Assembly: GCA_023386045.1 (NCBI GenBank)
Contig: JAEWKK010000030.1
Coordinates: forward strand, 186,001 to 250,000
Direction of reading: 5' to 3'
DNA: 64,000 nucleotides
Source: Bacteroidota bacterium
GTDB lineage: Bacteria > Bacteroidota > Bacteroidia > Chitinophagales > Chitinophagaceae
The notes beneath the pieces are model-generated. The model had not been told where the DNA came from, did no database searches, and saw only the letters and a list, made by a program, of their open reading frames with translations. A program made the position numbers and the translations under genes. Numbering within the stretch: the first letter of the stretch is position 1; the number at the start of each line of letters is the position of its first letter. Shown one piece after another: positions 41,899-51,114 of the stretch.

Positions 41899-42843
41899 CT
41901 GGCGAAGGAAATTGATATTGCGCCTGAGGCCTTTGTATTTGGCCCGACTTAAAGGTGAATGCTTAAATATTTTTTTAAAGGCTTCTTCATTCAATTCCTC
42001 CCAGTCCTTTGTATTAAAAGAAATTACTTCAGGAAAGGGAGAAAATGCTTCCTCCTGGTGAGGACTGCTGAAGCGGTTCCAGGGACAAACATCCTGGCAA
42101 ACATCACAACCAAACATCCAGTTGTCAAATTTGCCTTTCATTTCTTCAGGAATGATCTCGTCCTTTAACTCAATGGTGAAATAGGAAATGCATTTACTTC
42201 CATTGATGGTTTTATCAGGCATGATGGCTTCCGTAGGACAGGCAGTAACACAGCGGTTACAGCTTCCGCAATAATCCCTGGCAAATGCATCATCGTAATT
42301 CAGCTCAAGGTCAACGATCATGGTGGCAATGAAAAAGAAGGAACCGGATTGTTTGTTGATCAGGTTACCATTTCTTCCAACCCAGCCAAGACCTGATCTT
42401 TGCGCCCAGCTTCTTTCCAGCACAGGAGCTGAATCAACAAAGCCACGGCCACTGAACTGGCCAATGCTTTCCGTCAGTTCATGCATCATACCTCTTAGTT
42501 TCTCCCTGATGGTCTCATGATAATCCTTGCCGTAAGCGTATTTGGAAATTTTATAACCCTCCTTGTTTTGTTCTCCAGGATAATAATTCTTCAAAACAGT
42601 GATCACGGATTTTGCTCCCGGAACAAGCCTGGTAGGATCTACGCGGAGGTCGAAATAATTTTCCATGTACTTCATGCTGCCATGAAGTCCCTGGCCAAGC
42701 CATCGCTCCAGTTTTCGTGCATCTTCATCCAAAGGCCCTGCCTGTGCAATGCCGCAATAATCAAAGCCCCATCGCTTTGCTGCTTCCTTAACTAGGATGG
42801 TATGTTGATTTGTTGAAGGCACTGAAAACGCAATTTGGTGCAA
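41860..42843 (-). CDS. queG: Epoxyqueuosine reductase QueG
   Basis: 327 residues; the frame has no ATG at its start and opens with TTG at 42843 (a GTG seven codons in is an alternative). The first half is the corrinoid-binding domain (FDYCGIAQAGPLDEDARKLERWLGQGLHGSMKYM), then the two [4Fe-4S] clusters CGSCNRCVTACP and CDVCQDVCPWN. QueG reduces epoxyqueuosine to queuosine in the tRNA wobble base, using cobalamin. It supports a queuosine role for the PTPS/QueD-like gene at 10428. Confidence 0.93.
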   Translation of the reverse strand: MHQIAFSVPSTNQHTILVKEAAKRWGFDYCGIAQAGPLDEDARKLERWLGQGLHGSMKYMENYFDLRVDPTRLVPGAKSVITVLKNYYPGEQNKEGYKISKYAYGKDYHETIREKLRGMMHELTESIGQFSGRGFVDSAPVLERSWAQRSGLGWVGRNGNLINKQSGSFFFIATMIVDLELNYDDAFARDYCGSCNRCVTACPTEAIMPDKTINGSKCISYFTIELKDEIIPEEMKGKFDNWMFGCDVCQDVCPWNRFSSPHQEEAFSPFPEVISFNTKDWEELNEEAFKKIFKHSPLSRAKYKGLRRNINFLRQSKTDTHLYGDPS

Positions 42844-42988
42844 TTTGTCATATCAGACTATGAATTCCGAGTGATTTAAGAAAAGAATAAAGCCAGCCAC
42901 TAAGTAATTACACATATATCAGGCATAAATTATAAACATCATTTTACAATTGATAAAAAAATTAGATATTGGGGGCTCAACTACTGCC

Positions 42989-44995
42989 ATGAGAAAGCTA
43001 ATGATCCTGCTTGCGTGTGCTTTTGTTCACGTAAGCTTCGCACAGACTTCAAGTCCCTATGCAAAATTCGGTAAGGTCACTACAGAAGACCTCAACAGAA
43101 AAGTTTATGCCCTCGACAGCAATGCCAGTGCTGTTGTTCTTTGTGATATCGGAAAAGCTGCAATAGAAGGAAATTCAAAAGGCTGGTTTTCCATCTCTTT
43201 CAAAAGACATCGTGTAGTTCATGTACTCAATAAGAATGGTTATGGTGAAGCCGATGTGGAGATTCCTCTTTATTCAAGGGGTGATAATGAAGAATCGCTG
43301 GAAAAACTGAAAGCCATTACATACAATATAGAGAATGGTAAAGTTGTAGAAACAAAGCTCGAAAAGAGCAGTGTGTTCAAGGAAAAAAGATCAGAGAACT
43401 GGGTGGTAAAAAAATTCACCTTTCCCAATGTAAAGGAAGGAAGCATCATTGAATATGAATACGAGGTGCTTTCTGACTATATTGAAAATCTGGATCCCTG
43501 GGCCTTCCAGGGTGCTTCGCCGGTTTTGTGGAGTGAATACACGCTGAGTGTACCCCAGTTTTTCAGTTATGCCTTCCTGAGTCATGGTTATCATCGTTTT
43601 CATATTACAGATAAGAAAGACAGAACAGAGCAATTTGTAGTGCTTACCAATTCCAGGTCGGCTTCTGCCTCCGAAAGAGTTACCCTTTCTTCCGGTGTTA
43701 CTGATTACCGCTGGGTGATGACAGATGTTCCTGAGATCAAAGAAGAGAATTTTGCTTCCTCTTTAAAAAATCATATTTCATCTCTTGAATTCCAATTGGC
43801 TTCTCAAAATCAACCACTGCAGCCTCAGAGCTTTCGTACCAGCTGGCCTGCTCTTTCAAAATCCCTCATGGAGTCGGATTATTTTGGTGCGAAGCTGGAT
43901 AGGGATAATAACTGGCTGGGTGATGAACTGAAGCCCATGCTGGCAGGAGTTTCTTCCAACAGCGAAAAAGCCTACAGGATCTTTAATTATGTAAGAGACA
44001 ATTTCAGTTGCACTGATCATTATTCAATTTATGGAAGCCAGCAATTGAAAAATGTAATGAAGACTAAAAAAGGAAATGTTTCAGATATCAATCTATTGCT
44101 CACAGCCATGCTGCGATATGCTGGGATAGAAGCTCATCCTGTTTTACTGAGTACGACCAATCATGGTTATGCATTGGAATATTACCCCATGATCACCAGT
44201 TTTAATTATGTGATTTCTGCAGTTAATCTGGATGATAAGATAACGATGCTGGATGCCAGTCAGCCCAGGCTTGGCTTTGGTAAACTGCTGCCACATTGTT
44301 ATAATGGACATGCAAGGGTAGTGAATGAAATGGCTCCTCCTGTTTACCTGCTTGCTGATTCTATTAAAGAAAAAAAATTCACTTCTTTTTACCTGGCCAA
44401 TAATGAACAGGGAAAGATCATGGGCAGTGTGAACCAGACGCCGGGATATTATGAATCCTATAGCCTCAGGGAACGTTTCAGGGAATCAGGTACAGAAGAA
44501 TATTTCAAGACATTGAAAAAGGATTACAGCTTTGAAGTGACAATGAAAAGCACTGGTATTGATTCACTGAACAGGTTTGAAGACCCGATCAACATTCACT
44601 ACGACTTTGAAGTTGAAACACCCACTGAAGAAATTCTTTACCTCAATCCCATGTTCGGCGAAGCTTATAAGAAAAATCCTTTCCAGTCGGCACAACGTTA
44701 TTACCCTGTAGAAATGCCTTACCTGCTTGATAAGACCTTTGTTCTTACCATGGAGGTTCCAAAAGGTTATGAAGTTGACGAGCTCCCCAAGCAGGTGATC
44801 GCAAAAATGGATGAAGAAGGAAGTGGTTATTTTGAATACCGCATCACACATTCAGGTTCTACCATTTCCATGCGCAGCATTATCCGGTTCAACAAAACCC
44901 TGTTTCTTCCTGATGAATATGAGAACCTGCGCGAGTTCTTTAACCTTATTGTTAATAAGCAATCGGAACAGATTGTATTTAAAAAGAAAAAATAA
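42989..44995 (+). CDS. DUF3857 / transglutaminase-like exported protein lacking the catalytic cysteine
   Basis: 668 residues from the ATG at 42989 (a TTG 13 codons upstream is less likely). Signal peptide ends near VSFAQ. An N-terminal DUF3857 domain precedes a transglutaminase-like core. Where the next gene has GYGDC, this one reads KKGNVSDINLL (residues 360-370), so the nucleophile position holds valine and the protein is probably not an active protease or transglutaminase. It is followed 6 nt later by its cysteine-bearing paralogue. The role is perhaps structural or regulatory. Confidence 0.82.
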   Translation: MRKLMILLACAFVHVSFAQTSSPYAKFGKVTTEDLNRKVYALDSNASAVVLCDIGKAAIEGNSKGWFSISFKRHRVVHVLNKNGYGEADVEIPLYSRGDNEESLEKLKAITYNIENGKVVETKLEKSSVFKEKRSENWVVKKFTFPNVKEGSIIEYEYEVLSDYIENLDPWAFQGASPVLWSEYTLSVPQFFSYAFLSHGYHRFHITDKKDRTEQFVVLTNSRSASASERVTLSSGVTDYRWVMTDVPEIKEENFASSLKNHISSLEFQLASQNQPLQPQSFRTSWPALSKSLMESDYFGAKLDRDNNWLGDELKPMLAGVSSNSEKAYRIFNYVRDNFSCTDHYSIYGSQQLKNVMKTKKGNVSDINLLLTAMLRYAGIEAHPVLLSTTNHGYALEYYPMITSFNYVISAVNLDDKITMLDASQPRLGFGKLLPHCYNGHARVVNEMAPPVYLLADSIKEKKFTSFYLANNEQGKIMGSVNQTPGYYESYSLRERFRESGTEEYFKTLKKDYSFEVTMKSTGIDSLNRFEDPINIHYDFEVETPTEEILYLNPMFGEAYKKNPFQSAQRYYPVEMPYLLDKTFVLTMEVPKGYEVDELPKQVIAKMDEEGSGYFEYRITHSGSTISMRSIIRFNKTLFLPDEYENLREFFNLIVNKQSEQIVFKKKK

Positions 44996-45001
44996 GGGCT
45001 T

Positions 45002-46915
45002 ATGAGAAGTATTGTTTTATGTAGCAGTTTATTACTCGCCTTCTTTACCTGTTTCGCTGGTGATATTAAATATCCGGCTGCTTCCATTCCTGCCAGTCTT
45101 CTGAAAAATGCCAATGCAGTGAAAAGACTGGAGCAGATAGAGTTCCGTATCAATGATATTGATGAAACAGTAATGATCACAAAATATGCCATCACAGTTT
45201 TAAATGAAAATGGCGAACGCTATGCAAGGATGGTGGAGTATTATGACAAGCTGCGCCAGATCAAATCTGTAGATGGACGTTTGTATGATGCTGCAGGTAG
45301 CCTCCTGAAGACTTTAAAGAATAAGGAAGTGATGGATATCAGTTCTGTGGATGATAACAACCTGATAGATGACAGTCGCAGGAAAGTGCACCAGTTTTAT
45401 TACAAGACCTATCCCTATACGGTGGAGTATGAAGTTGAGATGAAATCGAACAATACCATGTTCTTTCCACCCTGGGTACCACAGGAAGGTGAATTTCTTG
45501 CTGTGGAGCAAAGTTCTTACACCGTAGTTTCTGATGCTTCTTATGATGTTCGCTTCAGGGCCTTTAATTATGAGAAGGCACCGGTGATCACTACGGAAAA
45601 AAATAAAAAGTGGATGAGATGGGAAGTAAAAAACCTGGCTGCAGTTAAACTTCCATTTGCAGCGCCTATGTGGCGAGAGCTCACACCCATGATCTATTTT
45701 GGTCCTTCAGCTTTCGAGATCCAGGGCTTCAAAGGCAATATGAGTACCTGGAAAGATTTTGGAAAATTTCAGTATGCACTCAACCAGCAAAGAGACCAGT
45801 TGCCCGAAGGACTGCAGCAAAATGTAAAACAACTGGTGGCAGGCATTAGCGATGAAGCAGAGAAAGTTCGAGTATTGTACAACTATCTCCAAAAGAATAC
45901 AAGGTATATCAGCATTCAGTTAGGAATTGGTGGATGGCAGCCTTTTGAAGCTTCCTTTGTTGCTCAAAAAGGTTATGGTGATTGCAAGGCACTCACCAAT
46001 TACATGTACAGTCTATTGAAAGCAGCCGGTATCCGTTCCAAATATGTTCTGGTTTATGCAGGACAGGGCGCACAGGACCATATTATTCCTGATTTCCCCT
46101 CGGTACAATTCAATCATGCCATACTCTGTGTTCCCATGACTAAAGACACGATGTGGCTGGAGTGTACCAGCCAGTCGGCACCTGCAGGCTATATGGGTGA
46201 ATTTACCGGCAACAGGAAGGCATTGATGATTGATGAAAATGGTGGTACGCTGGTAGCGACACCCCGTTATACAAAAACAGAGAATATTCTTGAACGAAAT
46301 ATCACTGCTAAACTTGAATCAGATGGCACACTTGCCATGAAAGTGAATACCAGGTATGGCGGTATTCAGCAGGATGACCTTAGCATGATGATCAACCAGC
46401 TGTCGAAAGAAAAGATCCAGAAAATCCTCCAGGAGGCACTGGAACTTTCAACCTATCATGTGAATGATTTCAGGTATGATGAAACAAAGGCCATCCTTCC
46501 TGAATTAAACGAATCGCTTGACGTAACGGTTAACGGATATGCTACCATCAGCGGTAAAAGAATATTCATCACCCCGAATATCCTGAACCGCAACGGAAGA
46601 AAAATTGAGGAGGACACTGCACGCAAGGTGGACTATGTTTTCTACTATGAATATCGTGATGTAGATCAGTATGAAATCATCATTCCTGAAGGATATGAAC
46701 TGGAATCCATGCCCCAGGAAATTACAATAGAATCAAAATTCGGAACATATCATTCAGTAATAAAACTGGAGGGGAACAAAATCATTTATAACCGCACTAT
46801 GGAAAGATATGCAGGAAGATTTGCTGCAAAAACTGGTGTAGAGCTGATTAAATTCTATGCTGATATTTATAAGGCCGACAGGGGAAGAATGGTGCTGGTA
46901 AAGAAATCCAGTTAA
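45002..46915 (+). CDS. DUF3857 / transglutaminase-like exported protein, catalytic residues present
   Basis: 637 residues. Signal peptide to about residue 20 (FFTCFAG), DUF3857 domain (about 50-210), then the transglutaminase core with C328 (QKGYGDCKALTNYM), H372 (FNHAILCVP) and the acidic third residue likely in WLECTSQS. It is presumably periplasmic or outer-membrane associated. The substrate is unknown; relatives are thought to process peptides or cell-wall material. It forms a two-gene operon with the inactive-looking paralogue upstream and ends at a strong terminator. Confidence 0.85.
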   Translation: MRSIVLCSSLLLAFFTCFAGDIKYPAASIPASLLKNANAVKRLEQIEFRINDIDETVMITKYAITVLNENGERYARMVEYYDKLRQIKSVDGRLYDAAGSLLKTLKNKEVMDISSVDDNNLIDDSRRKVHQFYYKTYPYTVEYEVEMKSNNTMFFPPWVPQEGEFLAVEQSSYTVVSDASYDVRFRAFNYEKAPVITTEKNKKWMRWEVKNLAAVKLPFAAPMWRELTPMIYFGPSAFEIQGFKGNMSTWKDFGKFQYALNQQRDQLPEGLQQNVKQLVAGISDEAEKVRVLYNYLQKNTRYISIQLGIGGWQPFEASFVAQKGYGDCKALTNYMYSLLKAAGIRSKYVLVYAGQGAQDHIIPDFPSVQFNHAILCVPMTKDTMWLECTSQSAPAGYMGEFTGNRKALMIDENGGTLVATPRYTKTENILERNITAKLESDGTLAMKVNTRYGGIQQDDLSMMINQLSKEKIQKILQEALELSTYHVNDFRYDETKAILPELNESLDVTVNGYATISGKRIFITPNILNRNGRKIEEDTARKVDYVFYYEYRDVDQYEIIIPEGYELESMPQEITIESKFGTYHSVIKLEGNKIIYNRTMERYAGRFAAKTGVELIKFYADIYKADRGRMVLVKKSS

Positions 46916-46917
46916 TG

Positions 46918-46948
46918 AAAAAGCAGATCAAACGATCTGCTTTTTTTT
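46918..46948. terminator. Terminator between convergent genes
   Basis: AAAAAGCAGATC (46918-46929) pairs with GATCTGCTTTTT (46934-46945) over the loop AAAC, followed by more T. It works for the gene ending at 46915 and overlaps the stop of the opposing gene. Confidence 0.88.
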
Positions 46949-48017
46949 ATTCGCATTTTGAAGCATGCTTTTCATCTATGGCTTCTTTGAAAGGAAGATA
47001 AAGCTCTTTCTTTTTTTCACCTGAAGCTGACTTGGTCATCAATACAAAGGCATAACCACGGCACCAGTCAACAAGGGTCCAGGTTCCACTAAATGCCACA
47101 CCGCTCAAGGCTGTTGCCTGCTTATCATTTCCTTCTTCCAATACCCAGCTCCCCGGAGCATATCCATAACCTTCAGTTGTTTTGGGTGCGTTTGTGAGAG
47201 GAACTGAAGTAGCATAAATCATTCTAAGTTCCTTGATGGATTCCTCGCTTAAAAATGTTTGGCCGTTATATTTTCCATTATCAAGCAGCATGCGGATGAA
47301 GCGAAGCATTTCTTCTGCGCTGGATTTAGCCCCACCAGCAGGGTCTATGGCCGAGCCATCGAGATTGCTGAAAGTGGATTTGCGCATACCAAGCGGATTA
47401 AATAATTTCTGTTTCGCCAGCATGTCAAACTTCTTTTTGCTTACGATCTCCGCGATGCGGCCTGCAATGTTGAACCCGATCTCTGAATACCGGAACTCTG
47501 TACCAGGGTTGGTTTGAATTTCTTTTTTGGCATAGGAATTCACTTCATCTTCAAGGGAACTAAATTTCTTTTTGGAAAAAAGTTTATTATCAGATTGTAT
47601 CCCTGTAAAATGGGTTAGGCAATGACGGATTGTGATGTAGCTCTTTCCGTAGGTTTCATAAATCGGGATATACTGACCAACCTTATCATCAAGAGAAAGC
47701 TTTCCTTCCTCAACCAGTTTCATGATCAGTGCGGCGGTCAGCCAGCTGCTGGCAGCGTCTATTTCTGTTACCGACTTTGTATCAAATTCTCCTAATTCTC
47801 TTTTGTATACTAAAGTGTCTTTCCATAAAAGAGCAACAGCATCATTTCCCAAAGCTTTTGCATTCTTTTGAAATACCGCATCAAGGTTTGAGTATTCATT
47901 GATACCGATTTCTTTGGGCTGTTTTTTATTGCCCTGGCTGTAAGCAAACTGAAAGATTAGCAGGAAAAGTAGAGCTGAACTGAATTTCAGGCAGTTAGTT
48001 TTAATTTTGAATGACAT
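46947..48017 (-). CDS. Class C beta-lactamase-fold protein, probably catalytically inactive
   Basis: 356 residues with a signal peptide (FQFAYSQG, about 1-28) and the overall fold of serine hydrolases (DDKVGQYIPIYETYGKSYITIRHCLTHFTG). The SxxK motif, however, reads A-A-S-S (IDAASSWLTAALIM), aligned with S-A-T-K of relatives and with S-C-T-K of the 605-residue hydrolase at 16516, so both the nucleophilic Ser and the general-base Lys are lost. It is likely a pseudoenzyme, perhaps a binding protein. The frame is otherwise intact. It is divergent from clpB. Confidence 0.8.
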   Translation of the reverse strand: MSFKIKTNCLKFSSALLFLLIFQFAYSQGNKKQPKEIGINEYSNLDAVFQKNAKALGNDAVALLWKDTLVYKRELGEFDTKSVTEIDAASSWLTAALIMKLVEEGKLSLDDKVGQYIPIYETYGKSYITIRHCLTHFTGIQSDNKLFSKKKFSSLEDEVNSYAKKEIQTNPGTEFRYSEIGFNIAGRIAEIVSKKKFDMLAKQKLFNPLGMRKSTFSNLDGSAIDPAGGAKSSAEEMLRFIRMLLDNGKYNGQTFLSEESIKELRMIYATSVPLTNAPKTTEGYGYAPGSWVLEEGNDKQATALSGVAFSGTWTLVDWCRGYAFVLMTKSASGEKKKELYLPFKEAIDEKHASKCE

Positions 48018-48096
48018 TGTTTCTGGGGCTTTATGATTGGATTCAAGTTTGTGAACTTAGTCTAAAATTCACTAAAGAAAACAAAATATTGATCAT

Positions 48097-50718
48097 ATGA
48101 ATCTATCCAATTTCACTATCAAAGCCGCTGAAGTGGTTCAGCAATCGCAACAGCTGGCTTTCAACCATTCCAATGCGAATATAGAAACTGAACACATCCT
48201 CAAAGCCCTTCTGGAACAAAACGACTCTCCGGTTGAATACCTTCTGAAAAAAAATGCAGTGAATGTACAGCAGCTGGAAAACAGGCTGGATATTCAATTG
48301 GAAAAACTGCCACGTGTAAGTGGCGGTGATCCCGCCCAGTCCATTTCACAGGAAGCCAATAAAGTGATCCTGAGAGCAGGTGCTGCACTAAAGCAGTTCA
48401 GTGATGAATTCATTACTCCTGAACACCTTCTTCTTGCACTGGTACAGGGCAACGATAATACGGCCAAGCTTTTGAAGGATTTTGGTCTGACAGAGAAAGG
48501 CCTTGTGGCTGCCATCAATGATCTTCGTAAGGGCTCAACCGTTACATCTCAAACTCAGGAAACGCAATTCAATGCGCTAAACAAATATGCCAAGAACCTG
48601 AATGAACTGGCCAGGCAGGGTAAGCTCGATCCTGTGATTGGCCGTGATGAAGAGATCAGGCGTACACTTCATATTCTTTCCCGCAGGTCAAAAAATAATC
48701 CCATTCTTGTAGGTGAACCAGGTGTTGGTAAGACAGCCATTGCTGAAGGACTGGCCATGCGCATCATGAATGGTGATGTGCCTGAAAACCTCAAATCAAA
48801 GATCATCTATGCACTCGATATGGGTCAACTCATTGCTGGTGCGAAATACAAAGGCGAGTTTGAAGAAAGATTGAAAGGAGTGATCAAGGAAGTGTCTACC
48901 AGTGATGGTGAGATCGTTCTCTTTATCGACGAGATCCATACACTTGTAGGTGCCGGTGGTGGAGAAGGCGCCATGGATGCGGCCAATATTCTCAAGCCTG
49001 CACTAGCCCGTGGAGAATTGAGAGCCATTGGTGCCACCACACTGAATGAATACCAGAAATTTTTTGAAAAAGATAAAGCACTGGAACGCCGTTTCCAGAA
49101 AGTAATGATCGATGAGCCCAGCATTGAAGATGCAATCTCCATCCTACGTGGTCTGAAAGATCGTTATGAAACACACCACCATGTACGTATCAAGGATGAA
49201 GCGATCATTGCTGCCGTAGAATTATCTGTAAGATATATTACTGACAGGTTTCTTCCGGATAAGGCTATTGACCTGATTGATGAAAGTGCTGCCAAGCTGC
49301 GACTGGAAATGAATTCCATGCCCGAAGAACTGGATAAACTCGAAAGGCAGATACGCCAGCTTGAAATAGAAAGGGAAGCGATCAAAAGAGAGAACGATGA
49401 AGAAAAACTGAAAGACCTGAATACCTTACTGGCCAATCTTGCTGTTGAAAGAGATACATTGAAAGCCAAGTGGTCGGAAGAAAAAGAACTGGTTGAAAAG
49501 ATCCAGAATGCAAAAGCAAGCATTGAATCATTGAAGCAGGAAGCTGAAAAAGCCGAGCGCGAAGGCGAATATGGAAAGGTTGCCGAGATCAGGTATGGCA
49601 GGATCAAGGAGCAGCAGGAAAAAATTGTGGAGCTGCAGAAAGGACTCGATGAATTAAGCACACATTCACGCAGGCTCATGAAAGAAGAAGTGGATGCTGA
49701 GGATATTGCTGAAAGCGTTGCCAAGTCAACAGGTATTCCTGTGAGCAAAATGATGCAGAGTGAAAAAGAAAAATTGTTGCAACTGGAAGATGAATTGCAC
49801 AAACGTGTGATTGGTCAGGATGAGGCCATCACAGCTGTTGCCGATGCTGTAAGAAGAAGCAGGGCAGGACTCAGTGATCCAAAGAAACCCATTGGTTCTT
49901 TCATCTTCCTGGGAACAACAGGAGTAGGTAAAACCGAACTGGCCAAAGCGCTTGCTGATTATCTTTTTGATGATGAGCACATGATGACGAGAATAGACAT
50001 GAGTGAATACCAGGAAAAACATACGGTCAGCAGGCTGGTAGGTGCACCTCCGGGATATGTGGGATATGATGAAGGTGGACAATTGACAGAAGCTGTTCGC
50101 CGTAAGCCTTACCAGGTAGTGTTGCTGGATGAAATTGAAAAAGCGCATCCTGACGTTTGGAATGTATTGCTTCAGGTACTGGATGATGGAAGGCTTACCG
50201 ATAACAAAGGAAGGGTAGTTAATTTCAAGAATACCATCATCATCATGACTTCCAACATGGGAAGTGATATCATTCAGGAAAATTTTGGACATGTAACCGA
50301 AAAGAATAAGGATGAAGTAGTAGAAAAAACAAAAGAAGAAGTGATGATGCGCCTGCGTGAAACCATCAGGCCTGAATTTCTCAACAGGGTAGATGAGATC
50401 ATACTCTTCCAGCCATTGATGAAATCAGAGATCAAAGGTATTATCAGGATACAACTGGATGCCTTGAAAAACCTGGTACTTCAAAGTGGTATCCACCTGC
50501 GTTATTCAGACTACCTTCTGGATTACCTGGCTGAAAATGGATTCGATCCTCAGTTTGGTGCAAGGCCTTTGAAACGACTGATACAAAAAGAGATCGTTAA
50601 TCAGTTGAGTAAGCGGATACTGGCGGGACATATCGATAAGTCGCAGCCTGTGCTGGTAGATGTATTTGATGGTGTGGTAGTGTTCCGTAATGATGTGGAG
50701 CAGCCACATGCTGTTTAA
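48097..50718 (+). CDS. clpB: ATP-dependent disaggregase ClpB
   Basis: 873 residues. N-terminal double Clp repeat (about 1-145), first AAA+ domain with Walker A GEPGVGKT at 206-213 and Walker B VLFIDEIH, the ClpB-type coiled-coil middle domain (about 400-525), and a second AAA+ domain with GTTGVGKT and LLDEIEKAH. The C-terminal domain ends GARPLKRLIQKEIVNQLSKRIL. The middle domain separates it from ClpA/ClpC. It rescues aggregated proteins with DnaK. It is transcribed alone and ends at a GC-rich terminator; no obvious -7 TAnnTTTG box lies close to the start. Confidence 0.97.
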   Translation: MNLSNFTIKAAEVVQQSQQLAFNHSNANIETEHILKALLEQNDSPVEYLLKKNAVNVQQLENRLDIQLEKLPRVSGGDPAQSISQEANKVILRAGAALKQFSDEFITPEHLLLALVQGNDNTAKLLKDFGLTEKGLVAAINDLRKGSTVTSQTQETQFNALNKYAKNLNELARQGKLDPVIGRDEEIRRTLHILSRRSKNNPILVGEPGVGKTAIAEGLAMRIMNGDVPENLKSKIIYALDMGQLIAGAKYKGEFEERLKGVIKEVSTSDGEIVLFIDEIHTLVGAGGGEGAMDAANILKPALARGELRAIGATTLNEYQKFFEKDKALERRFQKVMIDEPSIEDAISILRGLKDRYETHHHVRIKDEAIIAAVELSVRYITDRFLPDKAIDLIDESAAKLRLEMNSMPEELDKLERQIRQLEIEREAIKRENDEEKLKDLNTLLANLAVERDTLKAKWSEEKELVEKIQNAKASIESLKQEAEKAEREGEYGKVAEIRYGRIKEQQEKIVELQKGLDELSTHSRRLMKEEVDAEDIAESVAKSTGIPVSKMMQSEKEKLLQLEDELHKRVIGQDEAITAVADAVRRSRAGLSDPKKPIGSFIFLGTTGVGKTELAKALADYLFDDEHMMTRIDMSEYQEKHTVSRLVGAPPGYVGYDEGGQLTEAVRRKPYQVVLLDEIEKAHPDVWNVLLQVLDDGRLTDNKGRVVNFKNTIIIMTSNMGSDIIQENFGHVTEKNKDEVVEKTKEEVMMRLRETIRPEFLNRVDEIILFQPLMKSEIKGIIRIQLDALKNLVLQSGIHLRYSDYLLDYLAENGFDPQFGARPLKRLIQKEIVNQLSKRILAGHIDKSQPVLVDVFDGVVVFRNDVEQPHAV

Positions 50719-50734
50719 TTTGAAATGAAAACCT

Positions 50735-50761
50735 AAACCCCGGCCTGGTCCGGGGTTTTTT
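50735..50761 (+). terminator. clpB terminator
   Basis: AAACCCCGG (50735-50743) pairs with CCGGGGTTT (50750-50758) over a 6-nt loop, with the T run continuing. It is 16 nt past the clpB stop. Confidence 0.9.
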
Positions 50762-50828
50762 GTGCAATTACAGCATCAGATCATGGGCGATTGTTCTTGA
50801 TTGTTTGTAAAAATTACAACCTCCACAC

Positions 50829-51025
50829 CTCCAGGGGCTTTAACCATTACATCATCTTAATTACAACGATTATGCATCCAGGGGCGTTAGCCCTTGAATC
50901 TTCGTAAAAAACTACAACCACCATTTAACCGGGGGCGTAGCCCTGGAATCGAGATTATAGGGCTACGCCCCTTAACCCTTCTCTCTGCTAATGTTTGCTA
51001 CGAAGATGATGGGGCTAATGCCCCA
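50829..51025. repeat. Cluster of GGGGC-nnnn-GCCC palindromic units
   Basis: Five related units in about 200 bp: CAGGGGCTTTAACC near 50830, CAGGGGCGTTAGCCCTTG near 50880, GGGGGCGTAGCCCTGG near 50930, AGGGCTACGCCCC near 50960 and GGGGCTAATGCCCC near 51012, separated by spacers containing CTACGAAGATG-like or CTTCGTAAA words. Each can form a GC-rich hairpin. It resembles dispersed palindromic elements of related genomes; no gene is present. It fills the gap between the clpB terminator and the lipoprotein gene. Confidence 0.6.
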
Positions 51026-51114
51026 TTAAATCTATTGCGAGGGACTATTTGCTACTAAGAGATAATGGATTCGTGTATGCCTGTAAATTCAAAGGCTTTG
51101 TTTATTTTGCGCGC

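Noticed and set aside
49164..50292. Long minus-strand ORFs opposite clpB
   Set aside because: Shadows of a highly conserved gene; composition follows the complementary codons.
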